From: Lumnitzera littorea
Lineage: Eukaryota > Streptophyta > Magnoliopsida > Myrtales > Combretaceae
Reading direction: 5' to 3'
Length of the DNA stretch: 64,000 bases
Assembly: GCA_024138015.1 (NCBI GenBank)
Contig: JAMXBB010000011.1
Location: 38,673,557 to 38,737,556 of the forward strand
Shown: positions 10,201 to 22,300 of the stretch, piece by piece
How positions within the stretch are numbered: the stretch's first letter is position 1
Layout: every line of letters starts with the position of its first letter
Notes under the pieces: generated by a model
What the model was told of the DNA's origin: nothing
The model's input: the letters and a program-made list of their open reading frames with translations, nothing else
Databases searched by the model: none
Made by a program: the position numbers and the translations under genes

Positions 10201-13200
10201 TTCTAAATTTTGGGGTTGGCTTAACTTCGAATCAATAGGCCAAATGGTAGCTCGGCTCGCCAAATGGTAGCTTGGCTCACCAATTTAGGGCCTAGCTAAC
10301 CTATCGATTTTTGCATGTTGAACCACTTGGGTGCTTAGGGCTTGACCGTTCAACTACTAGGTAAAGCTCACTTGTGACCTTGTCAGAGATGTTAATGGTT
10401 CAATGGTTCAATAGGCCGATTCACGATTCAAAACTAAACTTTACATAGGTCTAAATCTAAGTTGAGTCAAGCGACAAGACCTATGAACTTGGTAAGTCTT
10501 AACTCGCTACTAGTAAAAAAGAAAAGAAAAATGAAAAAAAAAAAGAAAATAATGAATAAAAAGGATGGATAAAATATAAAATGAAATTAATAAAATAAAT
10601 AAAAATAATAATTGAAAATTTAAACTAATTTCATGTGAATAAGAAAAAAATTATATTTCATTAATATCCAATGATTGCCATGAACAACAAAGTAATAAAT
10701 ATACTATTGAAAGCTTGTCTAGTTTAGTATATAAAGTTTTACTAAAAGAAAAATCCTATCTTAACAATGTGAGTCAAAACTTCTTTATAGTTTTTAAATC
10801 TTTCATCTCACGTTGCAAATATTATAAGTTAAGTTATATATAACTATATATAAATGAGTGCACATCCTTAATAATTATCTTATAAAATGGGTCAAAGATA
10901 ACAACATATCTTGGGATCAAATTTTTAAATTGATTTTTTATTTTAATTTTTCTAAAATGGAAAAAAAAAAGGATTGGTTCATGGTCATTTGGACTGATGA
11001 GTCTGTGGACTAGTTAATGAACTGGTCCCATCAGGCCGATGCTGACCGTACCATGATCTATATGTTACCGTAATCACATGTTTGTTTACATAGAATTATT
11101 AATTTTTTGTTTTATTTTTTTATGCATTTTTCTTTATTATTAAATTGTCCCTATCAGTTGTTTCATTAATTTTTTTCTATATGAAATTCTTTTATTGAAA
11201 AAAAAGTTCATATCAAACTCCTTGCGCTCCTTAGTAGCAAGAAATAGGATTTGCTGTAGATAATGAAGGGAATTTTCTTAGTCGTTCTGGAAATAGTGAA
11301 GACTAAAATTAAAAGATGAAAATAAAAAATATATTTTTCCTCCCCTTTTATGGTTTTTTTTTCTCTTACACTATCCAGGGGTGGCGGCCATAATATTTTT
11401 AGTCATCCATCATCAACTCAACCAATATAAACCATATTTTTATTGTGAGACTACTATAGTAAGAGAAAATTATGATTTATATCTAAAGATTTGCAGCCAT
11501 TTCTCCATTAATGAATAAAGTCATCTTGGAGTCTTACTCTCAAAATTTAGGTTCTTTATCCATTGTTTTTCGTTTTTATTTAGTTCACCTTCCCAATATG
11601 CGAATTTTCCCATCTAAAATCTTGTGTTGCATTTTCTGGATGTGCAGGAATCTTTAGGGTTTATGTTATTCAAATTTTTGTAGAAAATGTGTTTGCCCTC
11701 AGATTGGACTCTTTTATGTCCATTTTTTTTGGTTTATTTGTCAGTATTTAGTACAATTTAATAAATGCAAATTTGTGTTATCAGGAAAAGGAAAATGAAG
11801 ACGTAAAAGGTTAAGGATCGTAACCAGAAGTTAAAAAGTAAAAAAAAATTAAATAGAAAAATAGAAAATTTAAAGGATGATTCTGCATAACTTTCCCTTA
11901 TATTTATTTATCTTGGGTTTTGCAAGATCTAAATTCATTTGTTAAATATTTCGGTGTACAGCATATTTTGTTTGCCTACTAAATAAAAGGTTCCATTATA
12001 TACAATCTTATGCTCAAGTAATATTTCTTGGCCTAATACAAACTACATTAAAAAAAAAAAAGTTTCTCATGAGGAAAAATAAATAAGTATATAAATCTAT
12101 TAAACTTGATAAGCAAGAGCTTTGTGTGCTTTGGTTGTATATATTTCTACATACCCCTTCTAGCATTCGCTTAAATAGACACAATAGAATCCATGTATAA
12201 GAAAATATGACTATCATAATTATAAATGTATCTTGAAAACTATTGATAAAATCTATATACATCCTTTAAACTTTGAAGACATGCTTTCATCCTTTTCATC
12301 ACTTGTAAATTTTGAAAATGTGCGTTTATTTATGAATCTCACTAAAAAGGTGCATTAATGGCAACATGGTTGGTGCTTTATTTAGAATTTCAAATAAGTA
12401 GAATTAAGATAAAATGGTGTTGAGCTTGAATTCGGACCTAACTTGAAATTTCATAGCTTGAGCTTGGTTCCAACTCAATCGATCTTAGAATTTTAAGCTC
12501 AAACTTAAGTTAGCTAAGCTTTGCTTTTTTTTTTTTTTTAAATAAAAAAATATTTTTGTTCGATATGATAATACTGATATCCAAACTTAACTCAAACAGA
12601 ATTTAAGCACAAGCATAACTTAAGCCTAATTAGGTACGTGAGTTAGTTAAGCTAGATATAAAAAAAACTCTAGTTTGTGTGGATAAATGACTCAAATAGT
12701 TTGAGTTCAAACTTAACTCAAATGTTGTCAAATCAATCTTCAGTAAACATAGAGTTAAACTCAAGTAGATTGCAAACATGTTTTGCTCATTTACATCACT
12801 AATTTTATTCTTTTATTAATTTTTTTCATATATGAGTTTTAAAGAATAGCAACTTACAAAATAAATACAATAGCTGTTTATAAAATCAAAAAATGAACTA
12901 AATGGATATGAGAATCAAACATATCCAAATCGAACCACAAAATGTCTTTGTTTATATTTTGAGTAGGTTTATGATTCAATTTTAGGAAGGTTTAGATAGT
13001 TTGCGATTCTATTTAGGAGTTGAAGCAAATGAAATAGTTTTAATCCAAATTGAATCGCTTCTTATTCAAAGAAAGAGAAAGTTATGTTTCAATTTTCTAA
13101 TTGCAACAAAAGGCCAAACCTATCAACCCTTTTGGTGGAAAAGGAAAAGAAATTAACTATAACACTAAAACACAAACTTGCAACCTCTTAATCCTTAACA

Positions 13201-13401
13201 TCTTAACTACCCCTTTATTTCACTTATACATACAAACCTTTACATTATAGTATACTCACTAAGTTTATACCTTTAGCAAGTTCATTTTTTCCTTTTATCC
13301 TTGTCTCAATTCCTTGTACTCTTGTAGTCTCACTCCTTCCTCTTTATCTCTTTGTGTCTCCCCAATCCTTAGACTACCACCTTGGCATTCTATAAATGTA
13401 T
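10201..13401. other. Unassigned AT-rich DNA with degraded repeats
   Basis: No credible coding region. A 22 bp tandem pair (CCAAATGGTAGCTCGGCTCG type) lies at about 10239-10280. The stretches 10380-10500, 10975-11060 and 12420-12790 are built from short degenerate words such as GAGCTTGA, AACTCAAA and TTGGTTC, a common look of old plant intergenic repeats. An 82-residue open frame at 12262-12014 matches nothing I recognise and is probably chance. Confidence 0.5.
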
Positions 13402-16400
13402 TGTAACGTCCTAGAACCTAGGGTGCTACAGTTTGCCATGTGTCACCACCAGGTACTGATACATTAAAGTGTCCAGATCCTACAAATCTTGTGTAATCCA
13501 TAATGAAAAAGCATAAGATTCCAACTCACATTAATAATTCTCCTTAAATAATAAAAGGTATGTGCTTAATGAATACCACTTAATCATTAGAAACACAGAC
13601 GATTAGTTGCCAATGTATATCTTATAAATAAGAAATCAAGACATGAATATCTAAGTATTAGGACAAAGCTCTATCCTTATATGATTAAGATTGATAATGA
13701 ATCTAGAGCATTCAAGAAAGTAAATTGAGAAGGCTAGAAACTTACAAAAAAACATGATAACCCTAATTTAGGAATTCTTGTACACTTAGAATTAAAAAAT
13801 ATAATAAAATATCGAGAATATAATCAAGATAGTGAGAATTTGCTCTATATGAGATCCTAAAGTCGAGCTTAAGGCAATTGTACCTAAATTTATAGCTTTC
13901 AGGAAAAATTATCCGATTAAATCCAAACTTTATGAATAAGATAGAAAAGTTAGTCAAAGTAACTTAGTGAAGTTTGATTTTGAAAATAATGATGCAAAAT
14001 CCCAATTTTTCCCTTAGAAGTAGGATTATTTAATATAGTACTAAAATGCTTAGAACTCCTAAAATCGAGCTTGAATTACGACGAGAACTTAAAGATAAGT
14101 TAATCAAGTTATAAAATGAGATAATATAGTATAATTTACTATATGTATATACTCATATTTTTATGAGTATACCCAGTAGAAATAATAATTATACCCGCAA
14201 ATTAACTCTAAATTATTTAATTATATGTTTATTATGTATTGAATTCATAAAAATAACAAAGAAATATATCTTAAAAATAAAGGAGATGTTAGAATCATAA
14301 TTATACGAGTATGGTTATATACTACATGTGATATATACATTGGATATATGCTTGTATATAAGTAAAATAACTAAATACTATTATAATATATATATATATA
14401 TATATAATATCAATATTTAAGTCAATTCCCTATCAAAACTTATCTAAAATCATTCCCAATTACATGGAAGGTTACATGGCATGCCATAAGGGTTGGAATG
14501 TTGATTCAAAATGTTGAATTATGAAGACAAGGCACCTCATTCTTAATTCAATCAAGAAGAAAGAAAAATAAAATAATAAAATAAAAAAATAGAAGATAAA
14601 TTCTTTCAATCGACTTTAGGGTAGTATAAAAGTGCAAGAACTCCAAACCTATGGACTTTAGCAACTTGGAATTTAGGGAAGTAATAGAACAATTGTAGAA
14701 AATTAGGAAAATAAAAAAAGAAAAAATATACAAAAATAGAGCAACCACCATACCTCCATTGTACTCGACCCAAACGACCACCTGACAACTAACCCGACCG
14801 GCCACCACCAGTCCAAGTAGCGTTTAGGCTATCCTACAACCACCTAACCACCACCGCCTACCATGGCATTCAAGAATAGCTAAGTGGATTTCTTACCTTG
14901 TTTTTTGATAATTTTTATAAAATAGTTAATTCACCTAAAAAATTATGAAAAAAATTGTAGTTAGGTTATTTCAAACATGTTTTCATGTAAGATTTTTATT
15001 TTTGAAAAATTCGTAATATTTAGTATACTTACTTAAGAAAACTACTGTTTATCTGAAGTTTGATTTACAAAATAAATGTGTTAAATGATGTTGTTTCTAG
15101 CTCAATTTTTTTTGTGTAGGATGTATATGATATATAGATAATTTCTATGTAGCTCGAATTTTGATTTGAATATTTTTAATATTTATTGCATTTATGGCCT
15201 AAAAATAGCTCAAAAATAGGTTGAAATTGTGAAATAAATAGGAAATTATGAAATTAAATGATGACATGGGCATGTATTGATTTCTGGTGAATAATAATAA
15301 TGTTGAGACAAGTTGAAATCAATTTGGTGCAATAAGGATTACAATTAGATAATTTATGATAATTCTAGGGTAAAATCGTAAATACAAATATATAGGAAAT
15401 AGATCGAAAACTTAAAACCAAGTACTAGTTGAGTTCTCCATATTTTTAGGAGTCTACAAAAATTTTCACAAAATTATTTGGTAACCCAAGCTATTTATTA
15501 CGAATTTACATAATAAAATAGCTGAAATAATGAATCGATATCCAATTCTAGTAATAATAAGTTAAAATATGATAAATAGTTAAATAAAAACTATGTGTAT
15601 GTATAATAATTAGATTAGACAAAAAAGTGTATCTTTAATATCTTTAATGATATTTTACTGACTAGGATATGTTATATGTATATTAGGGTTAGATAATACT
15701 TATATTATAAGATTATATTAACAAATTAGGTAAAATATGGTTTAATAACATAAATTATGTATAGTACAATATTATTTGATTATATGCATATAACTGTGTT
15801 AAAAAATTGAATTACTCATTAAAAGTCGTTTCTAGAAACAAGAATCGTAACACGTGTCGTTAAGTCTGTACAATCCCAACTACACTATTTTTATTAAAAT
15901 CGGACAATTTTAGATAATATAATCTATAACTCTATAGTATTACTAAAATGTACGTATTATGATAACCCTATCGGAATTGAAATGTAATTTAACTAATTAA
16001 AACTATACTTCAATATGATCAAAACGATATATAATACGTAATAATATAAATTACATATATTATTAATAATTAATAACTTAACTTGATATCTATATAATAA
16101 AACTATATATGGTAGTGATAATATATTCTAATATGTGAAACCATTTTAGATAAAATCTTAATGTTTTCATAACTATTACGAAAACTGAATTTAAGCTTTG
16201 TATATACAGGGCCTCCTAGTAATCAGACCGTTGACGATACAAGTTTTTTGAAGTGAGCATTAAGACAAGTAAGTGAGATTAATGCTTTATAGCATTTTAG
16301 GATATTATTTTAGAATATCTGAAGACTTTGGTATTTGGCTTGTGATCGTAATTAGCTATTTGTGTGTATGAAGTGTTTATGTTTATGTTTTGATTTGCTG

Positions 16401-17388
16401 TGATGGGAGCTGAGCTCCGTGATATGGTTGTTCTGTAAATATTATTATGCTTGATTGTTGAGCTTGGTTGATCACCCTTAAAATAAACTAACTTAAACTC
16501 GGTTTAACATCTAACTTGATATGCATAGTAACCTATTAGGGATAACGGCTAGGATTCTCGACCTAAATTCGGACTCCCTTCAATGAGAATAACTAAAATG
16601 ATCCTTTCCTCACCCTTAGCTGAACTAAGTGACAAGAGAAGAGGTTATAGTAAGATTAGGGGTTGTGGTTCGAATGTAGTCACAGTAGAAAGGTGTTCTT
16701 CATTGCACAAGCCCTAGTTTAGTTTCGATTCATGAGTGTGTGACATCAATCTCCTCAACTCAGATTAAAGCAGGCGTAATTTCTCTAATCTTACGATGGG
16801 CTGAATAACATTGTGCGATGGCATTTGCTTGTACATGTATTACATCTAACTAACTTAGTTGAAAACCCCACTTGTGATGTATTGTGTGTATACTTCTATC
16901 TCCACCCCACTTGTTAAGCAAATTACCACTCATTCCCCTATAGTTTGTTTTGTAGGTTCCAAATAGCTTATAAGTGCTTACCTAACACCAGAACACTAGC
17001 AAATTGGGATGAGGAGTGAGATACAACAAAAATGGCCGGTTATTACCCTTAGTATTAACGTTTTTATCTTTTAATAAAAACTACACAAGACTCCCCAAAG
17101 AGCTTAGTAGTTTTCAATATTTTGGTCTGTATGTGAAATGACAGGTATCTGTAGAATTTACTACTACTCTTTTATAAGATTAAATTATAACTTTATTATT
17201 ATAAATTATTTCAAATGATTACTCTACAGGTTTATATCAAACAGGTATCGAATTGGACGCTTCAAAAGGGTAAAGTTGAGTATGCTTGTTGTAAAGTAAG
17301 TCTAAGATGGCAGCTATGAGGACAGTTTCTATCTTAGGATGACTTACGTGGTGGGACTGTTACGACTTCAGCTTTTTGGGGCATGACA
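13402..17388 (+). mobile_element. Probable solo long LTR (gypsy type)
   Basis: Begins TGTAACGTCC and ends GGGGCATGACA, the TGT...ACA ends with GC-richer termini typical of the long LTRs of Tekay/Del-type gypsy elements. No coding sequence lies between. A near-terminal segment (16,900-17,390) resembles the U5-like ends of such LTRs. The flanking five bases (TGTAT and GCTAA) do not form a target duplication, so the boundaries, or the idea of a single LTR, could be wrong. It contains an (AT)n tract at about 14383-14405. Confidence 0.4.
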
Positions 17389-18780
17389 GCTAACATAATC
17401 GAAAATAAAAAAACTAAACAAATATTGATGCAATGCTCCAAAACCTAGGAAATTACAGCTTACTACATATCCTTATGATATATTAATATGTTAGGTATCT
17501 ATAAATAACTTGTTATCATCATCACATACTTCATTTATCACCAAACACTTGTAATAACTTCAATTAATGTTTCAGGGATGTTTTGAAACAATCTCAATCC
17601 ACTAATACTTACGTAAAGTTCAAACTTCCATTTTATTTTATTTTATTCAAAGCAAAGAGCTTTAAGAAAATTCATTAACAATAGTCTCATAATACCAAAA
17701 TAGCAAAACTCAACATCTCATAACCTAAAAACTTAACAATATGGTTCTACCGAGGATAATAATTGGAGAGGTCTCAGGTGACTTCTCATGACCTAAGTAA
17801 CAATAAGGAAAATAAAAACAAGACTGACAATTCTTTTCAACAAGTCTCGTAACCTTAATTAACTATGTTGAACCATCTCCAAAATCAAAATGGTAATAAT
17901 AGAAATCAGCTTCATCACGATAGTATCTATACTCATTGTTGTACTCTTCATAGTCTCTAAGACTTATGCCTACATCTAAAAACAATAAAATCTTAGGGGT
18001 GGGCAAAAGCCTAGTATAGGATATAACCATAAGTGCATGAATATACATTTTGTGCACATACACTAGCTAATTCAAATATCCATATGCAACAAGCACAGGT
18101 TATTATCTTATTTAGGTTCATCAAGTAGCACAATTTTAATGTCCTAGAACTTAAAGTAACTCATGACTCTAGCATACAATATATATAATAAATATAGCAT
18201 TGGTATTGAGTCTTCCCCAATGACCTAGTAACCAAGTATCCAAGTATCAACTTAAATCTATCAAGATCATTTCAAAGCATGACTCTAATTAGGACATCGT
18301 CACCTTAAGGTCTAGCCCTCCTAATCCCTTGGGCCCAACTAAGCATAAGCAACATATTTATTTAAGTCAAGTTTTCATTAAGTTCATTTAGCATTACTAT
18401 CTTATACATACACAACAACATATAAACCTCTTACTTTATTGAAGTGTTTGCTCAAAAACTAAATCAAATGCCTTATAACCTATTTACAAAGAAGCAACAC
18501 ACTCGCTTAGTTTCAAAACTAAACTAACGATGTTCTTAAAATAGCAACTCAACTGACTTAAGTTTACTTAGGAATTACATAAGTAATCTAAGATCACTAG
18601 GTAGTTAGATTGATTTCTAAATTGCTTCAAATGAAGATTCTTGATTGGAAAAGTTTGGGAAAGGGTTTAGGATAGAAAAATAACTCTAAAAACCTCAAAA
18701 ACTCAAAGGGATGCCATTGAAAGAAATAAGGGTCGGGGTGTTTGGATGCTAGATTAACTAGCATCTAGACATCATGATAC
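17389..18780. other. Unassigned, retrotransposon-like non-coding DNA
   Basis: Low-GC sequence without a recognisable frame. The composition, with short GGGTGGGCAAA and CCTTGGGCCC words, resembles LTR DNA in minus orientation. No ends or partner copy were found. Confidence 0.35.
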
Positions 18781-19134
18781 GAACCGTGACCAAGAACAAA
18801 CAAGGCTAATCGCTAGATGGGTCTAAGCTTCCAGAAAGCTCGAAAAGGGGTAATGGGGAAAGGTACGAAAAGGGTAAGAAATGAAGAATAAAAATAGTAA
18901 GCAAACCTACGAATAGTTCTAGAGGATATGACGCACCAATGGAACTTTCAAGGACTTACAGCACAATTCGATATGATACACGAATTGGTTCAATGAGGTT
19001 ACTTGCCACCTAACCTTGCTTAAGGGAAATAATAAGAGTGATGCCAAGAGTAAACAAGCAGTGTTTATGTAAGGAAGAAAGTACTCAAGTGTAGTGAAAG
19101 TATTCTCCTCTTCTTACAACTGCAAGTACAGGGG

Positions 19135-19142
19135 TATTTATA
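19135..19142 (-). promoter_or_regulatory. TATA box, copy 1
   Basis: TATAAATA on the minus strand, inside the first unit of the 141 bp duplication. This is the downstream promoter in the sense of the element. Confidence 0.6.
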
Positions 19143-19275
19143 CCCACAAACTAACCTTACTTAAGGAAAAGGATAAGAGTGATGCTAATAGTAAACAAGC
19201 AGTGTTTACGTAAGGGAGAAAGTACTCAAATGTAGTGAAGGTATTCTCCTCTTCTTACAACTGCAAATACAGGGG

Positions 19276-19283
19276 TATTTATA
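19276..19283 (-). promoter_or_regulatory. TATA box, copy 2
   Basis: TATAAATA on the minus strand, inside the second unit of the 141 bp duplication. This is the upstream promoter in the sense of the element. Confidence 0.6.
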
Positions 19284-19726
19284 CCCACAAACTAGGGCAA
19301 CTTGCTCAAAGGGAAAAAGACAAAAAGGACATTTCCTAAAGAAGTAATGTTACATGATACAAAAGGGTAAAAATGAATATAAAAGGAAAACAATCGCTGA
19401 TGCTACAGATTCTAGACACGATATAGTACACATGGCGATGCTGTATTAGTAAGGTTGTTAGTAGATGTGGACAAAAAGTACGAATGGATGGCTTTGTTTA
19501 AGCAAGGATAGCCTAGTCAGTCTGATCTTTCTCTCTTAACTTCTCAGCAAGGAAGAGGCCGAGTAGTTAGTTGACTCGGTAACAGAAAGTAATCGTTAAC
19601 TCGACATACCATATAATAATGGGCGATCATACGGTACAGCATTAGAGGTAACTTGGTAAGGAGGTGTTCAATCTCGGCAGAGGTTGGTTGGAACATAAGG
19701 ATTCATCGTACTAGCCCCCCTAGTCC

Positions 19727-20975
19727 TCAAGCTCGACTGTGGGTTAATAGCTCCGTAGCTTGATTCTCATCATTCCTTCTGGGTTGTTTTGGATTTGGGA
19801 TCAAATCCGGATGGTGTTTGCTTAGTTCTCCGTCAGGGTGATATGGATTGAGGTTGACGATGTTGAAGGTGTTAGAAACCCCATCGTCCTCAAGCAATTC
19901 CAACCTATAGGCATTGTCGCTAATTCTTTGGAGGATTTTGAAAGGTCCTTCCGCTCTTGTAGATAATTTGTTTCTTCTTTTGTTTGCGAACCGTTCCTTA
20001 TTGAGATATATCCTTACCAAGTCTCTCGATTGAAATTGTTTGGTCGACTGACCCTTGGTCTTTTCATGCATTCTTCTAATAGCTTGGTCGATATGCTGAG
20101 TGACTTTGTCATAAATGTGCTGAAGGGATTGTGCCTTGGCTAAGGCATCAAGGTCCTCTTGTGTCAGTACGGGTATAGGGGTATGGTCGAGGGGCAACTT
20201 GGGATTGAATCCATAGACCACTTTGAAGGGGGTCTGTTTAGTGGTGTTATGTATGGTTCGATTGTAAGCAAACTCAATCACTGATAGGCAGACGTCCTAA
20301 TCAACTAAGTTCTTGTTGACTACAGCTCGGAGCAATGAACCCAAAGTAGATTAACCACCTCTATTTGGCCATCAGTTTAGGGGTAACAGGAGGTACTGAA
20401 AAATAATTTGGTTCCCAGCTGACGCCATAGGGTTCTCCAGAAATGGCTTAAGAACTGTAGTCTCTGTCAGAGCCTATAGTTCTTGGCATGCCATGTATCC
20501 ATACAATCTCTTGTAAGAAAAGAGAAGTAATAACCGAAGTATCATTAGTTTTAGTGTAGAGCACAAAGTGTGCCATCTTATTGAACCGATCTATAACGAC
20601 CATTACAAAATCTTTTCCTCGGGTAGTTTTCGGCATTTTGAGAATAAAGTCCATGCTTAGTTCAGTCCACAGCCTTGTCAGAACATGTAAGGGCATCACC
20701 TTCCCTTGTTTAGCTCGACACTTAGCCTTTTTGCACATAGCACAGCTTTCAACCACTTGGTGTACATTTCTTTACATTCTCGGCTAAAAGAATCGGCCAT
20801 TTAGTAGTTCACAGGTCCTTCTCTCACCAAAGCGCCCGAAGAGTCCTCTACTGTGGGCCTCCCTAGTTAGTAATTCTTGTAAGGAACAAGTTGGTACGCA
20901 CAATTTCCCTCCTCGAAACAGATAGCCATCCTGTACATAATACTCATCTATTGTTCTCCCATCCATGCATCTCAA
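19727..20975 (-). pseudogene. Ty3/gypsy integrase, degenerate
   Basis: Nuclear enzyme that would insert the retrotransposon cDNA. The order on the minus strand is colinear. The HHCC zinc domain lies at 20975-20740 (REAHSRGLFGRFGERR, with the second His replaced by Arg, then CAMCKKAKC). The catalytic core starts near 20690 (ELSMDFILKMPKT, first Asp), continues with GSDRDYSS (second Asp, near 20465), and QIEVVN (catalytic Glu, near 20335). The C-terminal domain, 20281-19727, is one open frame: EFAYNRTIHNTTKQTPFKVV, then KRRNKLSTRAEGPFKIL and TFNIVNLNPYHPDGEL. A frame change and stops separate the core from the C-terminal part. I see no chromodomain. The stop at 19727 is followed by the 3' LTR. 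Confidence 0.85.
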
Positions 20976-21212
20976 AATTATTGGTTCAAATATAAATCCT
21001 CAAAGTACTGTTCTTTGATACTCGCAAAACCAAACAGTTTGGTTTACAGTTCTGACAAAAGTGCATGTCTTCTCGAAAGAGCATCTATAACTACGTTGCT
21101 TTTTTCTTACTTGTATTCGATCACGAAATTGAATCCTTCAAGGAATTTAACCTACCTTACCCGCCACTTGGATAGGTTGGTCTGACTTTGGAGGTACCGT
21201 AGTAACTCGTAG

Positions 21213-21494
21213 TTAGTATATATGATAAATTCTCTCGGCAGTAGATAATGTTGCTATACTTACAGTGCGTGGATTAGTGCCAAGAGCTCTGTCATATACG
21301 GAGTAATTTAATTGGGCCCTTCGGAGCTTCTCACTATAAAAGGCAATTGATTGGCTTTCTTGCATCAGGATAGTGCCTATTCCAATGCCTGACACATCAC
21401 ACTCTAACTCAAAAATTTTGTCAAAGTGAAGTAGCATTAACACCGAGGCAGAGGTCAACCTGTTCTTAATCTCAACAAAACTCCCCTCCTCCAT
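21213..21494 (-). pseudogene. Ty3/gypsy RNase H fragment
   Basis: Open minus-strand stretch with FELECDVSGIGIGTILMQES and IAFYSEKLRRAQLNYSVYDR, the start of the gypsy RNase H domain that removes template RNA during reverse transcription. The first catalytic Asp (ECDVSG) is kept. The frame shifts right after YDRAL, so the remaining catalytic residues are lost. It lies between RT and integrase as expected. Confidence 0.8.
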
Positions 21495-21731
21495 TTATCC
21501 CTATCGAAAGTTGGTGTTTTTCTTTATTAATTCAATAAGTGGTATGGTGAGGGTGTTGAAGTTCCTAATGAATCTTCAGTAGAACGAAGCCAGTCCATAG
21601 AAACTTCTCACGTCGGCACAAGTAGTAGGGGTCGACCATTCAACAATTGCTCGGATCTTCTCATCATCAACTCGCAAGCCTCCTCCGTTGATTACATAGC
21701 CCAAGAATATTACTTCCTCTTGGTAGAAGCA

Positions 21732-22297
21732 TCATTTCTTTAAATTGTTGAATAGTCTCTCAGCACGAAGGATATTCAAGACTGTTTTGAGGTGTTCATA
21801 GTGACTTAGCATGTCGACACTGTAGATTAAGATGTCATTGAGGTACACCACGACAAACTTTTTGATGAGATGTCTCAGCACATGGTTCATAAGTCTCATG
21901 AAGGTGCTCGAAGCATTTGATAAGCCGAAAAGCAAGACCATCCACTCGTAAAGTCCATGTCAAGTCTTGAACATAGTCTTTCACTCATTTTCTAACCTCA
22001 TCGGATTTGATGGTAACCAGACTTGAGATTAATCTTGCTAAAAATTTTGGCTTCCTTTAGTTCATCCAACATGTCTTCTAGCCTCAGGATCGAATACCTG
22101 TATTTGATCTTGATTTTGTTCACGGCTCGGCTATCAACACACATCCACCAGGTTTTATCCTTCTTCGGCACTAGAAGTGTAGGCACAAGATAAGGGCTGA
22201 GACTCTCTCTTACGTATCCTCTATCTAGCAACTCACTGGCTTGACGTTGAAGCTTAGAAGCCTGCTCAGGATTTATACGATAAGCTAGCTTGTTCAT
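21732..22297 (-). pseudogene. Ty3/gypsy reverse transcriptase, catalytic motif mutated
   Basis: The fragment 22297-21998 reads NKLAYRINPEQASKLQRQ...RESLSPYLVP..LVPKKDKTWWMCVDSRAVNKIKIKYRY...FSKINLKSGYHQIR. After a frameshift, 21941-21732 gives FGLSNASSTFMRLMN...VVYLNDILIYS. These are the ordered RT motifs of chromovirus-like gypsy elements. The catalytic box reads YLND instead of YxDD, and FSKINLKSG carries Asn where the catalytic Asp of motif A stands. Both fit G-to-A changes (GAT/GAC to AAT/AAC). The sequence upstream of 22300 is unrelated, so gag, protease and 5' LTR are missing: the element is cut at the start of RT. Confidence 0.88.
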
Positions 22298-22300
22298 GAT

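Larger units (their letters stand above)
19010..19291 (-). repeat. 141 bp tandem duplication of LTR core promoter
   Basis: Two copies, 19010-19150 and 19151-19291, with few differences. Each contains a minus-strand TATAAATACCCC box (19142-19135 and 19283-19276) followed by the presumed transcript start region. The LTR therefore has two core promoters in series, 141 bp apart. Confidence 0.85.
18781..19705 (-). repeat. 3' LTR of truncated gypsy element (approximate edges)
   Basis: Follows the integrase stop and a G-rich tract (minus-strand CTAGGGGGGCTAG around 19722-19710), the usual position of polypurine tract and 3' LTR. It contains the two TATAAATA promoters described separately, marking it as U3/R DNA. 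No partner LTR is in the window because the 5' part of the element is missing. Both edges are estimates. Confidence 0.55.

Noticed and set aside
13402..17388. Complete LTR retrotransposon with coding region
   Set aside because: No gag or pol motif in any frame and no internal LTR pair; only a single long LTR is supported.
21732..22297. Endogenous pararetrovirus reverse transcriptase
   Set aside because: RT is followed by RNase H, a HHCC-DDE integrase and an LTR in the Ty3/gypsy order; pararetroviruses lack integrase.
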